Below are positions 1-7,910 of a stretch of 64,000 nt of DNA, in pieces; the stretch's first letter is position 1; every line of letters begins with the position of its first letter. A program made the translations under genes and the position numbers. The notes below the pieces were generated by a model. That model worked only from the letters and a program-made list of their open reading frames with translations. It was not told the DNA's origin and made no database searches. The stretch is taken from the NCBI GenBank assembly GCA_938035525.1, contig CALHOI010000038.1, positions 1 through 64,000 of the forward strand. The letters are read 5' to 3'. This DNA comes from an uncultured Granulosicoccaceae bacterium (GTDB taxonomy: Bacteria; Pseudomonadota; Gammaproteobacteria; Granulosicoccales; Granulosicoccaceae).

Positions 1-1025
1 TGACCAAATGACTTAACAAATGCCTGAGAACCTTCATCTTGCAATGACCAGTGCCAGTTGGTTGAACCATAGATACCTTTAACGTTATCACCAGCACCCT
101 GTGCCATGAGACGTGAGTACAACGGTACGATGATCTGGAAGTCTTTACCGTTAACCACTTTGTCGCGCAGACCAAACTGAACTGCCTGAGTCAGTGAGTT
201 GATCATGTCCTTACCGTAGTGGTTCAATACCAGCGTATCAGCGTCAGACTGCAAAATTGGTGTGATGTACTGGCTAAAGTCACCAGCACCTACTGGCGTC
301 TTGACCTTTTGATCAGTTGACCAACCGATAGCTTCAGTCGAAGCAACAATAGATTCTTCCTGTGTCCAACCCCAGTTGTAATCTGCAGTCAGGTGGTAGG
401 CACGTCGCTCTTTACCGTAAGCTTTTTCAAGTACAGGACCCAGTGCAGCACCAGACATGTAACCATTGAAGAAGTGACGGAAACCATTGGCTTTTCTGTC
501 TTTACCAGTTGTGTCGTTTGAGTGAGTAAGGCCGGCCATGAAGATAATGCCCGCTTCCTGACACAGACCCTGTACCGCTACAGCAACACCGGATGAAGAA
601 CCACCGGTAACCATAACAACACCGTCTTTCTCAATCATGCGCTTCGCTGAAGCACGTGCCGCGTCCGATTTGGTTTGTGTATCACCAGTTACGTACTCGA
701 CTTTCTTGCCTAAGATACCGTTGCCCTTAAGCGCACTTGGCTGCATGGTGTTCAGCATGCCGCCGTCACCTTCACCGTTTAGGTGCTCAACCGCCAGTTG
801 ATAAGCGCGCAGCTCGTCCGCACCTTCATCAGCATAAGCACCAGACTGAGGTACGTTGAAGCCCAAGGTAACTGTCCCTGCATCGCCAGGATTGTTACGG
901 AAATCTGCACCGTAAGCGTGACGACTAAAGAACATTGGCGCACCAGCGATGGCAGTTGAAGCCGCACTGGCTTTCAATACGTCGCGGCGTGTCCAATTAC
1001 TTAAGGGTGTTTTTTTATTACTCAT
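1..1025 (-). CDS. ABC transporter substrate-binding protein, branched-chain amino acid/urea type (3' end cut by window)
   Basis: Periplasmic solute receptor of a HAAT-type ABC importer; the C-terminus lies outside the window and about 341 codons are visible. The N-terminus has a twin-arginine signal: WTRRDVLKAS at residues 11-20, then a hydrophobic stretch ending near HAYGA, so it should be exported folded by Tat. The mature part (LGFNVPQSGAYADEG, later GGSSSGVAVAVQGLCQEAG and ADYNWGWTQEES) fits the Peripla_BP_6 fold of LivK/UrtA/amide receptors. The ATG at 1025 is preceded by a clear GGAGG (1036-1040). The ligand cannot be told from sequence. The permease and ATPase genes, if linked, would lie to the left of the window. 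Confidence 0.85.
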   Translation of the reverse strand, partial: MSNKKTPLSNWTRRDVLKASAASTAIAGAPMFFSRHAYGADFRNNPGDAGTVTLGFNVPQSGAYADEGADELRAYQLAVEHLNGEGDGGMLNTMQPSALKGNGILGKKVEYVTGDTQTKSDAARASAKRMIEKDGVVMVTGGSSSGVAVAVQGLCQEAGIIFMAGLTHSNDTTGKDRKANGFRHFFNGYMSGAALGPVLEKAYGKERRAYHLTADYNWGWTQEESIVASTEAIGWSTDQKVKTPVGAGDFSQYITPILQSDADTLVLNHYGKDMINSLTQAVQFGLRDKVVNGKDFQIIVPLYSRLMAQGAGDNVKGIYGSTNWHWSLQDEGSQAFVKSFG

Positions 1026-1367
1026 ACAAAAAATTCCTCCGGGTATTGAACCCTGTGTGACTTTTTTAATAAACAAGGTCTGGAAGATCCAGACCTGCGA
1101 GAGTTCTCCGATCAGTTTGTTGTTCTGGGTTGAGCTCGTCGTCTTGCACAATAATTGACTGAGTTCTGAAGGGCACAATGCTTGTGCCACAGTGACCCGA
1201 ATTACTCCTCAGATAATTATAGGGAAATGATCTGGGTGCCATTAGTATTTTAAAATCTTATTAATATCAATGGCTTGTTGATATTGCGCGTATTCCAGCC
1301 TAGTTCAAATACACTACATTTTCTAATGTGTTACGAAAGGTAACGCCCAAAGCGGCCTGCTTGCACT
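1026..1367. promoter_or_regulatory. Leader/intergenic region with a short palindrome
   Basis: This gap lies between the start of the substrate-binding protein gene and the convergent-side end of engB. It holds the GGAGG ribosome site of the former and, at 1172-1188, a perfect inverted repeat GGCACAA-tgc-TTGTGCC about 150 bases upstream of the start. That could be an operator or an mRNA hairpin. I see no gene here; short ORFs reading through it have no recognisable content. Confidence 0.4.
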
Positions 1368-1970
1368 CTACAGCTCTCGATCAAAAAGCCAGGCATCCAA
1401 AACGCGGTGTGCGTCATTTAATCCTGTGCCCTTCAGCGCAGAAAATTCCTGGATTGTGGCGCTGATACCAGCTTCTTCCATCTCTTGTTGTACTCGGCGC
1501 ACAGTTTGTTGTTGTGCGGAGCGCGAGATTTTATCGGCCTTTGTTAGCAGCAAATGAAGCTCCGCATCGCTTTCCTGTTGTAGTTCTATCATGCTCCAGT
1601 CGCTATCGCGCAGCGGGTGTCGGATGTCCATAACCACTACAACACCACGCAAAGCGGCACGTCGAGTCAGGTATCTGAGCATAGAGGCATGCCACGCCTT
1701 CTGCCGAGACTTTGATACCTGCGCGTAACCATAACCGGGTAAGTCGACCAGAAAGCGTTGTTCATCAATTTGAAAATGGTTTATTAATTGCGTTCGACCC
1801 GGTGTTTTACTGGTTCGGGCAAGTTTGCCATTACGCGTAATCGCATTTATGGCGCTGGATTTGCCTGCATTAGAACGACCAGCAAATGCCACTTCAGCAA
1901 CGGAGTCGGGGCATTGGCTAAGTTGTTCAGCGCTGGTAGTAAACTCAGCAGAAAAATAAATAGGGTTCAT
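1368..1970 (-). CDS. engB: Ribosome biogenesis GTPase EngB/YihA/YsxC
   Basis: Small TRAFAC GTPase (200 aa, normal for the family) needed for assembly of the large ribosomal subunit. The P-loop GRSNAGKSS lies at residues 31-39, the switch I region has the family signature TPGRTQLINHF, G3 is DLPGYGYAQVSK and G4 is TKAD. It is divergent from the cytochrome c4 gene, an arrangement shared with many gammaproteobacteria. The ribosome site before the ATG is weak. Confidence 0.97.
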   Translation of the reverse strand: MNPIYFSAEFTTSAEQLSQCPDSVAEVAFAGRSNAGKSSAINAITRNGKLARTSKTPGRTQLINHFQIDEQRFLVDLPGYGYAQVSKSRQKAWHASMLRYLTRRAALRGVVVVMDIRHPLRDSDWSMIELQQESDAELHLLLTKADKISRSAQQQTVRRVQQEMEEAGISATIQEFSALKGTGLNDAHRVLDAWLFDREL

Positions 1971-2080
1971 CTGGCCTGTTACACGATGGAAGCGGTTGGC
2001 AGTCTGCTAAAATCTGTCTTAGCAAGCGGTGTGTCCGCAGAGAGTTTAACCAGTTTTTATTTTGAATTTCCGGAGGTTTA

Positions 2081-2758
2081 ATGAACAAGCGGACCTTGAG
2101 CGCTTATTTGAGCGCCAACTTGCCTGCAAACTTATTTGCAAGCTTGTCTGCAGGCTTTTTTGCAAAGATGTCAATCGCGTTACTTTGTCTATGTGTATCA
2201 GCCGTATCATCTGCTGCAGGTGATGCGGCCGCTGGCAAGGCTAATTCTGCCGTATGCGCAGGGTGCCACGGGACCGATGGCAAAGCCATCACACCAGAAT
2301 ACCCCAACCTGGCAGGACAACATGCATCTTATATCGCCAAGCAACTGACCGCCTATCGTGATGGTGCACGCGTCAATCAACTAATGAGTCCTATGGCAGC
2401 AGCTCTGAGCGATCAAGGCATTCTGGACTTGGCGGCATATTACTCGCAAATGACGCCCATTGAGGGAGTGTCCGGAGAAGAAAACCTGACCTTGGGGCAA
2501 AACATCTATCGTGGTGGTGTGACATCTGCTGGCATTGCCGCCTGCATTGGTTGTCACGGACCTACTGGCAATGGCAATCCTGCAGCCGTTTTTCCATCAC
2601 TCAGTGGCCAAAATGTTGCGTATTTGGCAGCTCAGTTAAAGCTGTTTCGCTCTGGCGAGCGCAACAACGACCCCAATGAAATGATGCGAGCAATAGCCCA
2701 TCGTCTCAGTGACGCCGAAATAGACGCACTGGCCAACTACGTAACAGGCCTGCACTAG
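2081..2758 (+). CDS. Diheme cytochrome c4
   Basis: Periplasmic two-heme c-type cytochrome (225 aa) that carries electrons between the bc1 complex and terminal oxidases. Two CxxCH heme sites are visible: CAGCH at residues 59-63 and CIGCH at about 155-159, each at the head of one of two similar domains, as in cytochrome c4. The ribosome site GGAGGT precedes the ATG. The signal peptide is unusual: an insert of about 20 residues of period four (LSANLPANLFASLSAG) lies between the basic N-terminus and the hydrophobic core, encoded by four 12-bp tandem units. Translation could also begin at Met30 (ATG 2168), which would skip the repeat, but the ribosome site supports 2081. Confidence 0.95.
   Translation: MNKRTLSAYLSANLPANLFASLSAGFFAKMSIALLCLCVSAVSSAAGDAAAGKANSAVCAGCHGTDGKAITPEYPNLAGQHASYIAKQLTAYRDGARVNQLMSPMAAALSDQGILDLAAYYSQMTPIEGVSGEENLTLGQNIYRGGVTSAGIAACIGCHGPTGNGNPAAVFPSLSGQNVAYLAAQLKLFRSGERNNDPNEMMRAIAHRLSDAEIDALANYVTGLH
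2118..2165 (+). repeat. Four 12-bp imperfect tandem units inside the cytochrome c4 signal sequence
   Basis: Four consecutive units at 2118-2129, 2130-2141, 2142-2153 and 2154-2165 follow the pattern RCTTnnnTGCAR. They stay in frame and encode a period-4 peptide (N/S/G-L/F-x-A). This is the coding counterpart of the intergenic tandem repeats elsewhere in the window. Confidence 0.85.
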
Positions 2759-2924
2759 TGAGTCTGCTCATCTGGGACCCGCCAGGCTAAATAACTTGCG
2801 CGGCGCATGCAATCGGCATGCGCCTTGCGTCTTACAACTCGCGTCATACAATAAGGATAAGATTGACGTAGTTCACACTCGGAACCTAATGGTGTGAGTA
2901 TCCTCTAAGCTGTTGATTTTCAGA

Positions 2925-2978
2925 CGATCTACAAAACATTTTCGATCTACAAAGCATTTTCGATCTACAAAACATTTT
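2925..2978 (+). repeat. Three 18-bp tandem repeats in the dsbA leader
   Basis: The unit CGATCTACAAAACATTTT occurs at 2925-2942, 2943-2960 (one A-to-G change) and 2961-2978, ending 17 bases before the dsbA ATG and just before its ribosome site. The rest of the 2759-2995 gap shows no gene. Confidence 0.95.
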
Positions 2979-2995
2979 AAGTGGAGCTTTCCTTT

Positions 2996-3658
2996 ATGAA
3001 ACTGGCAACCAAACAATTGCGAACCAAGGCGACCATGATTGCCGCTGGTATGGGCGTGCTTCTGCTGGCCCTGGCAGCACTGACGCTATCAAACAATGCG
3101 CAAGCAGCAGGCTTCGAAACAATTGAAGCTCCGCAAAACACATCGGTCGAAGACAAAGTTGAAGTTCTCGAGTTCTTCTGGCTTGGCTGCCCACACTGCT
3201 ATGCCTTCGAGCCATTTATCGAAGGCTGGGCAAAAGACAAGCCTGATCATGTTGAATTTGTTCGTGAAGCACCCGCATTAAACCCAAGCTGGGAGCAACA
3301 TTCACGTGGCTTTTATGCAGCGCAGTTACTGGGTAAAGAGCACGAATTTGTTGTCGCCATGTTCGATGCAATTCATGAAAAGCGTCAACCAATGCGTGAC
3401 CCTAAAAAGATCGCAGAACTTGCCGGTACACTCGGCATGGACAAAGACAAATTCCTGTCGACCATGAAATCTTTCGCGGTAGAAAACAAACTCAAGCAAG
3501 CCAGAGACAAAGCAATCAAAGCCGGTATCAACTCGGTTCCATCAGTTATTGTTAATGGCAAGTACCGCCTCAGCTCTCAAATTTCTGGTGGACACAATGG
3601 TATTATCGATTCCATTAACGAACGAGTTGAATTTGAAAAAAACGAAATGAATTTGTAG
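2996..3658 (+). CDS. dsbA: Thiol:disulfide interchange protein DsbA
   Basis: Periplasmic oxidase that introduces disulfide bonds into exported proteins. From the ATG at 2996 the protein is 220 aa with a signal peptide (basic start, hydrophobic VLLLALAALTL, cleavage near NAQA-A). The thioredoxin-fold active site is CPHC at residues 65-68 and the cis-proline loop is in NSVPSVIVNG. A GTG at 2981 would add five residues, but GGAG at 2982-2985 serves as ribosome site for the ATG. It follows cytochrome c4 in the same orientation, a common gammaproteobacterial order. Confidence 0.95.
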   Translation: MKLATKQLRTKATMIAAGMGVLLLALAALTLSNNAQAAGFETIEAPQNTSVEDKVEVLEFFWLGCPHCYAFEPFIEGWAKDKPDHVEFVREAPALNPSWEQHSRGFYAAQLLGKEHEFVVAMFDAIHEKRQPMRDPKKIAELAGTLGMDKDKFLSTMKSFAVENKLKQARDKAIKAGINSVPSVIVNGKYRLSSQISGGHNGIIDSINERVEFEKNEMNL

Positions 3659-3723
3659 TCAACTTATCTTAAAACTTCCTGTTCTCTTTGCCATGACTAG
3701 TTATTTTAAATAATCGTTGCAAT

Positions 3724-3769
3724 GAAAAAAGCCGGGTAGCTTGACGAAAGTTAAGCCCTGGCTTTTTTG
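3724..3769. terminator. Bidirectional intrinsic terminator between convergent dsbA and phosphoesterase genes
   Basis: A-run, stem with AGCCGGG pairing to CCCTGGCT (one bulged base), then a T-run. The A-tract on one side and T-tract on the other suit termination in both directions, as expected between convergent genes. Confidence 0.75.
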
Positions 3770-3840
3770 TTTTGCAGTGGTCAACCCACGTAGACAATCG
3801 CGCTGGTTGCTATCAGCAACGGCGGCAGGCTTAGTTGGAC

Positions 3841-4485
3841 TCAGTCTTGGTTAATCTCAATAGTAACCGGAGGATTTTGAATTTTATACTGCTCATTCAT
3901 GGTGCTGATGTTGAGATACTCAGTATGTTCGCTTGAGTGTGCGCCATAACATTCGTGTATGTGGCCAAAAAGATGATAGGCAGGCTTGAGCAATCTCACT
4001 CGCTCTTCCAGCACCTTACAGCCAGTATTTTCAACAAACGTTTCAGATCGCCGCACTTCATCTAGCACCCCCCAAACAGGCCCGTGAGTAATCAGCACTT
4101 GGGTATCCTCTGGAATTAGCTGCCAATGCTCACCAATTTCGTCTTCGTCACGCATAAAAGACCAGTCGTGGAATCTTGGCGTTATTGGCGAACCCCAGAA
4201 AGTGACACCGTTAATTTGCACACCACTGTCATTAAGGTAAGCAAGATTATTCTCAGCTGCCACCGCCGCGACTTTGTCTGGGTATTTCTCCAGATAAGTA
4301 TCGTGGTTACCACCAATGAATATTTTGTTTGTATGAGGTTGACTGGCGAACCACTGTACAAATGACAGGAAGTCATCGCGAGACCCGTGCGCGGTTATAT
4401 CGCCGGCATGTACCAGTACGTCACCTTCGGGCAAAGTCACAGCGTCATGTTCGCCGTGCGTATCACTGATGCAGACGATTTTCAC
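3841..4485 (-). CDS. Calcineurin-like metallophosphoesterase
   Basis: Cytoplasmic metal-dependent phosphoesterase of 214 aa. The two-metal site motifs are in order: SDTHG (residues 7-11), GDIT (about 28), GGNHDTY (about 58), THGP and the C-terminal GHIHECYG. No signal peptide or membrane segment. The family includes nucleotide and phosphodiester hydrolases; the substrate cannot be assigned. It is convergent with dsbA. Confidence 0.9.
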   Translation of the reverse strand: MKIVCISDTHGEHDAVTLPEGDVLVHAGDITAHGSRDDFLSFVQWFASQPHTNKIFIGGNHDTYLEKYPDKVAAVAAENNLAYLNDSGVQINGVTFWGSPITPRFHDWSFMRDEDEIGEHWQLIPEDTQVLITHGPVWGVLDEVRRSETFVENTGCKVLEERVRLLKPAYHLFGHIHECYGAHSSEHTEYLNISTMNEQYKIQNPPVTIEINQD

Positions 4486-4571
4486 GTTAAGTTCTCACTG
4501 ACTTGTGTTTGGGTTTATGCGTTGGACTAAATGACACAACAAATTCGACTTATTCGTTCGGCCTATTCGAT

Positions 4572-5579
4572 CTATATATTGCCCAGAGTGACTTCTACTC
4601 TGAATAAACCACCATAGGCTTGTTTGTAATCGTTAGACGATGACCAACTGACACTTGGCCAGATTTCATAATAAAACCAAGGTCTCCATATGCTGTGCCT
4701 GAAACGAATTCTGGCCTCTACGCCACGAAACCTATCTACAACACCTTCATTTAGCGATGTAGCGTATCCCGTTATGCCCTCAAAAGCGAGCGCCTTACGA
4801 CTACCCAAGTTGGCATACAAGCCGACCGTGTCACCAATAGCGGCGCCTTTGTTACCTTTTCGCCAGCTGACTTCAAATGAATTTCTGAAAAACAACCGAT
4901 CTCGATCAAAAAATACTCTGCGGCTGTCTATGCGAAACCGATTTTCGTAACCCGAAGCTGAGAACAAGGTAAAGCTATTACTAAAATTATTGGTAAACCC
5001 TAAAATGGAATTGCGCTTATAACCGATGTTCAATCGACCGAATATTTGTGCCTTGTCGTCACGATATCGAGCACCAATATCGTAGTTAAGCTTAAAAGTA
5101 TCTCGCGCTGTTCGGATAAAACGCAATGCCAAAGCAACGTCATTATTTTCGTTAGTAGCTAATTGCTCTCGCTGCGCAGCATCGGTATTGGCTGCACTGC
5201 TATCGTCGTCTTCTGTACTCAGTAGCAGTCTGAAGCGTTGCTGTGATTGCGGCAGTACAATACGAAGTTTGACCGTAGCTGCAAGCTTTAAATCTTCTGC
5301 ACCCGGCTTGATGGTATCAACTCGGATTCTGGCCCAACTGGTATTGAGCTGCTCACCTTCCTCACCCACACCAATAAAATCGTCAACCTGAACAATGAAT
5401 CGACTAAATCGGTCGCTGAATTTTTCATGTGTCTCATCAACGATATCGCCAACATCCTGGAACACATTGCGCTCTGAATCATCTTTGCTTTCATTGTCGG
5501 GCTGATCATCAGCCCACAGAGCACTGCTGCAAATGCTTAAATACAATGCGCTTAAAAATAGTGTGCGGGCGTAAATCAC
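4572..5579 (-). CDS. Predicted outer-membrane beta-barrel protein of unknown function
   Basis: 335 aa with an N-terminal signal peptide (LFLSALYLSICSSALWA, cleavage near residue 23), then an acidic linker (QPDNESKDDSERNVF). The rest alternates polar and aromatic/hydrophobic residues in short strands (for example FKLNYDIGARYR, FGRLNIGYKR, WFYYEIWPSVSW), as in outer-membrane barrels. I do not recognise a named family. The start is a GTG whose first bases form a GTGA overlap with the hisC stop (5576-5579), so it is probably translationally coupled to hisC, an odd partner for an envelope protein. Confidence 0.7.
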   Translation of the reverse strand: MIYARTLFLSALYLSICSSALWADDQPDNESKDDSERNVFQDVGDIVDETHEKFSDRFSRFIVQVDDFIGVGEEGEQLNTSWARIRVDTIKPGAEDLKLAATVKLRIVLPQSQQRFRLLLSTEDDDSSAANTDAAQREQLATNENNDVALALRFIRTARDTFKLNYDIGARYRDDKAQIFGRLNIGYKRNSILGFTNNFSNSFTLFSASGYENRFRIDSRRVFFDRDRLFFRNSFEVSWRKGNKGAAIGDTVGLYANLGSRKALAFEGITGYATSLNEGVVDRFRGVEARIRFRHSIWRPWFYYEIWPSVSWSSSNDYKQAYGGLFRVEVTLGNI

Positions 5580-6640
5580 GAATAGTCCAGTTTTTCTATG
5601 GCCGATACCAGCGTCTGCATATCACTTTGTGTACCTATTGAAATGCGCAACCATTTTGACAAAACGCCTTTAGGCCAGTAACGCACTAATACATTACGGT
5701 CGTTTAAAAAATCATACAGCCTCTGAGCATTTTCATCGGGAGGCGATACAAAGATAAAATTGGCTTTGCTATTGAGCACGGTAAACCCTTTTTCTGACAG
5801 GGCTTTTGATGTGGCATCCCTGGTTGCAATCACTTTTTCCAGACAATCCTGAAAATAAGCCTCGTCACCAATGGATGCGAGCCCCGCTGCTTGAGCAACA
5901 GCGTCGATGGGGTATGAATTGAAAGAATTTTTCACCCGCTGTAATGCCTCAATTAATTCTTCGTTGGCATAAGCCACGCCTAGCCTCATACCAGCAAGAG
6001 CCCGAGCCTTGGAAAAAGTTTGGGTTACTATTAAATTGGGATACGCGTCTACCAAGCCGACGACGCTCTGCGCACCGAAATCCACATAAGCCTCATCAAC
6101 CAGCACGACGGTGTCCGGCACCCTTTTTAGCAGCGCTTCTATCTCGTCTTTGCTGACAGCTAATGAAGTTGGCGCATTAGGATTAGGGAAAATGATACCG
6201 CTTTGATTGTTTTCGAAAGCTGGCAGATCTATGGCGAAGTTTTCTAGCATGGGTAACCTGCGCTGTTCTATATTCAACAGATCGCAGTAAACAGGATAAA
6301 AGCTGTAACTCAATTCAGGAAACTGCAGTGCAGCCTTGTTAGTAAAAAAGGCCATAAACGCTAATGCAAGCGCTTCGTCCGATCCATTACCGACAAACAC
6401 CTGGTTTGGTTTCAACTGTTGGTATTGCGCTAATGCCGCCTTTAAGGCAACAGATTCAGGGTCTGGGTAGCGACGCAGTTGGTCTGCATCGACTGCCGCA
6501 ATAGCCGCCATAACACCAGGGGATGGCGGATACGGGTTTTCATTGGTGTTGAGCTTAATGACAGAGTCACCATGACGCTGCTCACCCGGAACATAAGGCG
6601 TCAGGCGATGTGTCAGCTCACTCCAAAACTTATTAGACAT
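5576..6640 (-). CDS. hisC: Histidinol-phosphate aminotransferase
   Basis: PLP enzyme of histidine synthesis converting imidazole-acetol phosphate and glutamate to histidinol phosphate. At 354 aa it is full length. Seen: LNTNENPYPPSP near residue 30, GNGSDEAL, the substrate-side PNPNAPTS, VDEAYVDF, and the Schiff-base lysine in TQTFSKARALAGMRLG. It stands outside a his operon and shares a 4-base overlap with the downstream barrel protein gene. Related class-I/II aminotransferases (for aromatic amino acids) are the only serious alternative. Confidence 0.93.
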   Translation of the reverse strand: MSNKFWSELTHRLTPYVPGEQRHGDSVIKLNTNENPYPPSPGVMAAIAAVDADQLRRYPDPESVALKAALAQYQQLKPNQVFVGNGSDEALALAFMAFFTNKAALQFPELSYSFYPVYCDLLNIEQRRLPMLENFAIDLPAFENNQSGIIFPNPNAPTSLAVSKDEIEALLKRVPDTVVLVDEAYVDFGAQSVVGLVDAYPNLIVTQTFSKARALAGMRLGVAYANEELIEALQRVKNSFNSYPIDAVAQAAGLASIGDEAYFQDCLEKVIATRDATSKALSEKGFTVLNSKANFIFVSPPDENAQRLYDFLNDRNVLVRYWPKGVLSKWLRISIGTQSDMQTLVSAIEKLDYS

Positions 6641-6707
6641 AAATAGGATACGTAAACGAATAGTTGCAAAAATAGATAATGGGTAAAAGCCAGTCCCAAT
6701 CGCACAT

Positions 6708-7535
6708 TCAGTCGCTCAGCAAAGTAGACAATTTTTTGCTGGCTTTGCGAACGTTTGGAAGATAGTCAGTGACGGCCTCGAACGATACCCGCATACACGG
6801 TGCATGAAATGATAGCGTGGCGTATAAACGATCATTTTCATCGGTGATTGGAACGGCAAGCGCAACCATACCTTCAATGTACTCTTCGTTGTCCAAAGCA
6901 TACCCACGATCGGCAGTGGCATCTAATTCTCTGTGCAAGACCTGGGTATCAAGTAATGTGTTGGGCGTAAATGGAGTTAGCTTTATGTGGCTTATGAGTG
7001 CTTCGCGCTTTGATCTGGATAAGCTGCTTAAATACATCTTACCGCCGGCAGTGGCGTAGACTGGCACACGGCTACCAATGTTTAGTTGAACCCTTACAGG
7101 CCAATGTGTTTCAGCGCGGTCAAAATAAATCATTTCAGCGCCATCGGGCACAGCCACGTTACAGGTTTCACCGATCTCCTCAGATAAGGTTCCTAATATA
7201 GCGCGACGTTGTGATTGCATTGGCGCACTGGCCAGCACACCCAATGCGACGCGGTGCAAGCGGTGACCTGGTTGCAGACCGCGCTTGTTCATGCGCGTTT
7301 GCAAATAGCCCTGTTTCTCAAGTGCGGCTACCAGCCGATGCAGGCTGGCTTTTGGAATGCCCAGCTGAACTGCCAAGTCTGTGGGCGACAATGGACGCTC
7401 GGACGCAGCGACCGTTTCCAAAATGTCCAGAACACGATTTATCGTGGACCCTTTGGTGTTCCTGGTGGCGCCCGCACCGGCGTCGCCGGCTGGGCTGCGC
7501 GTGGAATCAGCGCTGGTTTGCAGGTCTTCGCTCAT
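6708..7535 (-). CDS. IclR-family transcriptional regulator
   Basis: 275 aa: a flexible Ala/Gly/Thr-rich N-terminal tail (residues 1-28), a winged helix-turn-helix (about 30-95, with LAVQLGIPKASLHRLVAALEK) and the C-terminal IclR effector domain (NIGSRVPVYATAGGKMYL, MVALAVPI). It is divergent from the GMC dehydrogenase gene across a 375-bp region with inverted repeats, which suggests it controls the GMC-pta unit and perhaps itself. The effector is unknown. Confidence 0.93.
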   Translation of the reverse strand: MSEDLQTSADSTRSPAGDAGAGATRNTKGSTINRVLDILETVAASERPLSPTDLAVQLGIPKASLHRLVAALEKQGYLQTRMNKRGLQPGHRLHRVALGVLASAPMQSQRRAILGTLSEEIGETCNVAVPDGAEMIYFDRAETHWPVRVQLNIGSRVPVYATAGGKMYLSSLSRSKREALISHIKLTPFTPNTLLDTQVLHRELDATADRGYALDNEEYIEGMVALAVPITDENDRLYATLSFHAPCMRVSFEAVTDYLPNVRKASKKLSTLLSD

Positions 7536-7910
7536 GGTGCCATGTTAACCGACTGACTGGAAAGCGGGCGGATGACTCTGCTGACTCCTTGCACTCTCTT
7601 TGCCTGGTCAGACCTGTCGTGTGAAACCACGCACGTTTTGCTGCCAATGTTAGGCAAATTCGATAACTTCCTTGACAACTATTGCTCTCTTGCAGGCATC
7701 AAAGGTACACGACCTACTTTCTCATATCGGCTCTCAAAGTACCGATATAGGTGTTTTTTTACAACCATGCCGCGTACAATGGATGCAAAACGAGATTTTT
7801 TGTTCCATTATCTGTATTTTTGTCCGTATGTCCGTACACATTGATGTCCGGTAGATATGTCCAATAAAGATATGTCCAATAGATATGCCCAATAGATTCG
7901 GCGGTTCCTC
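7536..7910. promoter_or_regulatory. Divergent control region between iclR-type regulator and GMC dehydrogenase
   Basis: No gene is seen here. It contains a perfect inverted repeat ATATCGG-11 bp-CCGATAT at 7724-7748, a possible regulator site, and a TTGACA (7672-7677) that could be a -35 element for rightward transcription. A short tandem repeat follows immediately before the GMC start. ORFs crossing this region are not convincing. Confidence 0.5.
7854..7894 (+). repeat. Three 13-15-bp tandem units directly upstream of the GMC gene
   Basis: GATATGTCCAATA units at 7854-7868 (with two extra A), 7869-7881 and 7882-7894 (T to C change); a more degenerate copy (GATGTCCGGTA) precedes them. They end 16 bases before the ATG and occupy the place where a ribosome site would be expected; no good Shine-Dalgarno is seen. 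Confidence 0.85.

Noticed and set aside
2925-2978. CRISPR-like array at the dsbA leader
   Set aside because: The units are directly adjacent without spacers and number only three; the same is true of the other arrays.
7211-7624. Plus-strand ORFs opposite the IclR regulator
   Set aside because: They are shadows of the helix-turn-helix gene on the other strand, with unusual Trp/Cys/Arg content.
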